A DNA stretch of 64,000 nucleotides from Pseudomonas sp. WJP1 (GTDB lineage: Bacteria; Pseudomonadota; Gammaproteobacteria; Pseudomonadales; Pseudomonadaceae). The first letter of the stretch is position 1. Every line of letters starts with the position of its first letter. The notes below the pieces were generated by a model that was given only the letters and a program-made list of their open reading frames with translations, searched no databases and was not told where the DNA came from. The DNA lies in contig NZ_CP110128.1 of NCBI RefSeq assembly GCF_028471945.1, forward strand, positions 5,359,001 through 5,423,000, given 5' to 3'. Position numbers and translations under genes: made by a program. This document shows, piece after piece, positions 62,642 through 64,000 of the stretch.

Positions 62642-64000
62642 ATGCCCAGCCGCTTGAAGGACTACCTGCTGATCATGACCACAGGCTTGTGCCTGTGCAC
62701 CTCGTTGCACGCAGCGCAACCCCCTGAACAATTCACTTTGCTCAGTCGTTCAGCGCCCCTGCATCTGGAAGTCGAGCTGGATCAATCACAACGACATTGG
62801 GCCCGGGGAAAAGAGCAACTGATCCTGGGTACTTCAGCGCCAGACTATCCCCCCTTCGACCTGACCAGCAGCGGTCATGACTACGAAGGTTTTACCGCCG
62901 ATTACGCGGGCATTCTTGGCGAGGTCCTTGGCCTGCCCATCAAGGTTCAGCGCTTCAGCTCCCGGGGAGCTGCGATCGAAGCGCTCGAAAATGGTGAGGT
63001 AGACCTGTTGGGCAGCGCCAACGGATTCGAGGCGAGCAACGACCACATCGCGCTCTCCAGGCCCTATGCGGTCGATCAACCGGTCCTGGTGACACGTGAA
63101 GGCGAAACCCGGCCGCTCAATGATGGGCTTTCCGGGTTGCGGCTCAGCATGCTGTACCACTACTTGCCCCTGAAAGAGGTGAAGGCCCTGTATCCGAAGG
63201 CAATCATCACGTCCTACCCCTCCTACCAGAACGCGATCAATGCCGTTGCTTTCGGCCAGGCAGATGTTTTTCTGGGTGACACCCTTTCAACCCATTACAT
63301 GATCAACAAGGGCTATCTGAACAACATTCGCATGGCCAGTTTCGGCAAGCACGAAGCCCATGGTTTCAGCTTTGCCGTGCACAAGACCAATCCACAACTG
63401 CTCGACATCATCAACACGACGCTCGCGGCCATCCCCGCCAGCGAACGGGAAAACATCGCCAAACGCTGGAGCGCCGGGAGCGATATCCTGCTCACCGATC
63501 AAAAACTGCAGCTCAGTCACAGTGAGGAGCGCTGGCTGGCGCAACACCCAGTGGTCCGGGTGGTCGTCAATGAGGCCTATGCGCCGCTGACGTTTTTCGA
63601 CAGTGCCGGCAACTTTCGCGGGATTGCCGCGGACCTGCTTGAGTTGATCAGGTTGCGTACCGGCCTGCGCTTCGACATTCAGCGCAGTCGCAGCGACGCA
63701 GACATGATCGAGCGAATCAAAACCGATCAGGCTGACCTGATCGCCGCGCTGCTCCCCAGCGCGCGACGGGATACCTTGCTCAACTTTACCCGCCCGTACC
63801 TGCAGAACTCCTTCGTGCTGTTGACACGCAAGGCGCACGACAGTCCGACAAATCTTGCACAACTTCAGGGCAAGAGCCTGGCCATTGCCCGTGGGAACCC
63901 CTTGATCGACTATCTGCGCAGCGAATTCCCGCAGATCCGGCTGATCAAGACCGCGGACACCTTCAGCGCCGTGGAAATGCTTGCCGAAGGCCGGGTGGAA
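62642..64000 (+). CDS. BvgS/EvgS-like sensor kinase, N-terminal part
   Basis: The frame is open to the window end (453 codons). After a signal-type N-terminus (LLIMTTGLCLCTSLHAAQ) come two tandem solute-binding (SBP_bac_3, Venus flytrap) domains: the first begins near LGTSAPDYPPFDLTSSG, the second near HPVVRVVVNEAYAPLTFFD. This is the periplasmic layout of BvgS and EvgS hybrid kinases. The kinase, receiver and Hpt parts lie beyond the window. It starts 8 bases after the LuxR-type regulator gene and was read directly from sequence because the frame has no stop. Confidence 0.9.
   Translation, partial: MPSRLKDYLLIMTTGLCLCTSLHAAQPPEQFTLLSRSAPLHLEVELDQSQRHWARGKEQLILGTSAPDYPPFDLTSSGHDYEGFTADYAGILGEVLGLPIKVQRFSSRGAAIEALENGEVDLLGSANGFEASNDHIALSRPYAVDQPVLVTREGETRPLNDGLSGLRLSMLYHYLPLKEVKALYPKAIITSYPSYQNAINAVAFGQADVFLGDTLSTHYMINKGYLNNIRMASFGKHEAHGFSFAVHKTNPQLLDIINTTLAAIPASERENIAKRWSAGSDILLTDQKLQLSHSEERWLAQHPVVRVVVNEAYAPLTFFDSAGNFRGIAADLLELIRLRTGLRFDIQRSRSDADMIERIKTDQADLIAALLPSARRDTLLNFTRPYLQNSFVLLTRKAHDSPTNLAQLQGKSLAIARGNPLIDYLRSEFPQIRLIKTADTFSAVEMLAEGRVE

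Overview
The window is a high-GC stretch of a Pseudomonas chromosome, most likely from the P. fluorescens group. The inference rests on a dense run of typical Pseudomonas genes (kdpFABCDE, acyclic terpene genes, cheV, the moaB/moeA/mobA set, the yqjD-type trio), on many REP palindromes of the GTAGGAGC.../GTGGGAGC... type found in this genus, and on tRNA-Ser(GGA) and DUF2897-type genes in a typical setting. No phage, insertion sequence, CRISPR array or rRNA gene was seen.

Layout. 1-2.2 kb: end of a short-chain polyhydroxybutyrate operon (thiolase, class I PHA synthase) next to a tRNA-Ser gene whose 3' end faces it. 3-10.2 kb: crotonase, PlsC, CorA, a glutamine amidotransferase and a two-gene beta-oxidation operon (thiolase plus FadB/FadJ-like multienzyme). 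10.5-22.4 kb: a c-type cytochrome with a molybdopterin-oxidoreductase-like N-terminus, a three-gene ATP-grasp/alpha-E/transglutaminase operon, small proteins, an MCP, a thioesterase, a CHAD protein and a patatin phospholipase. 22.6-30.7 kb: the complete high-affinity potassium system kdpFABC-kdpD-kdpE, including the 29-residue KdpF and a KdpE operator-like site. 34-43 kb: atuR divergent from atuABCDEF, which degrades citronellol- and geraniol-type terpenes through geranyl-CoA carboxylase; atuG and atuH are not adjacent. 43-50.4 kb: exonuclease, PpnP, MOSC protein, CheV, an Hpt-like protein without its histidine, a NarL-type two-component pair and the lipid kinase YegS. 51-53.4 kb: molybdenum cofactor genes. 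53.5-61.2 kb: small envelope proteins, an RluA-type pseudouridine synthase, an unknown gene behind a LexA box, a sigma-54-type ammonium transporter gene, the yqjD/yqjE-like trio, an EAL phosphodiesterase with a C-terminal Cache-like domain, and dGTPase. 61.4-64 kb: a lone receiver protein, a LuxR-type regulator and the start of a BvgS/EvgS-like sensor kinase that runs off the end.

The most unusual non-coding features are two copies of a long intergenic repeat. One (44838-45601) is a roughly 760-base imperfect palindrome with a REP pair nested at its centre; the other (30782-31282) has a full left arm and a short right arm. The less explained protein-coding items are the LexA-box gene, the histidine-less Hpt-like protein with its structured downstream gap, the ATP-grasp operon, and the AtuB protein, which resembles acyl-CoA-reducing SDRs rather than alcohol dehydrogenases.

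All functions are read from sequence motifs and family knowledge by eye; no database search or structure prediction was run.
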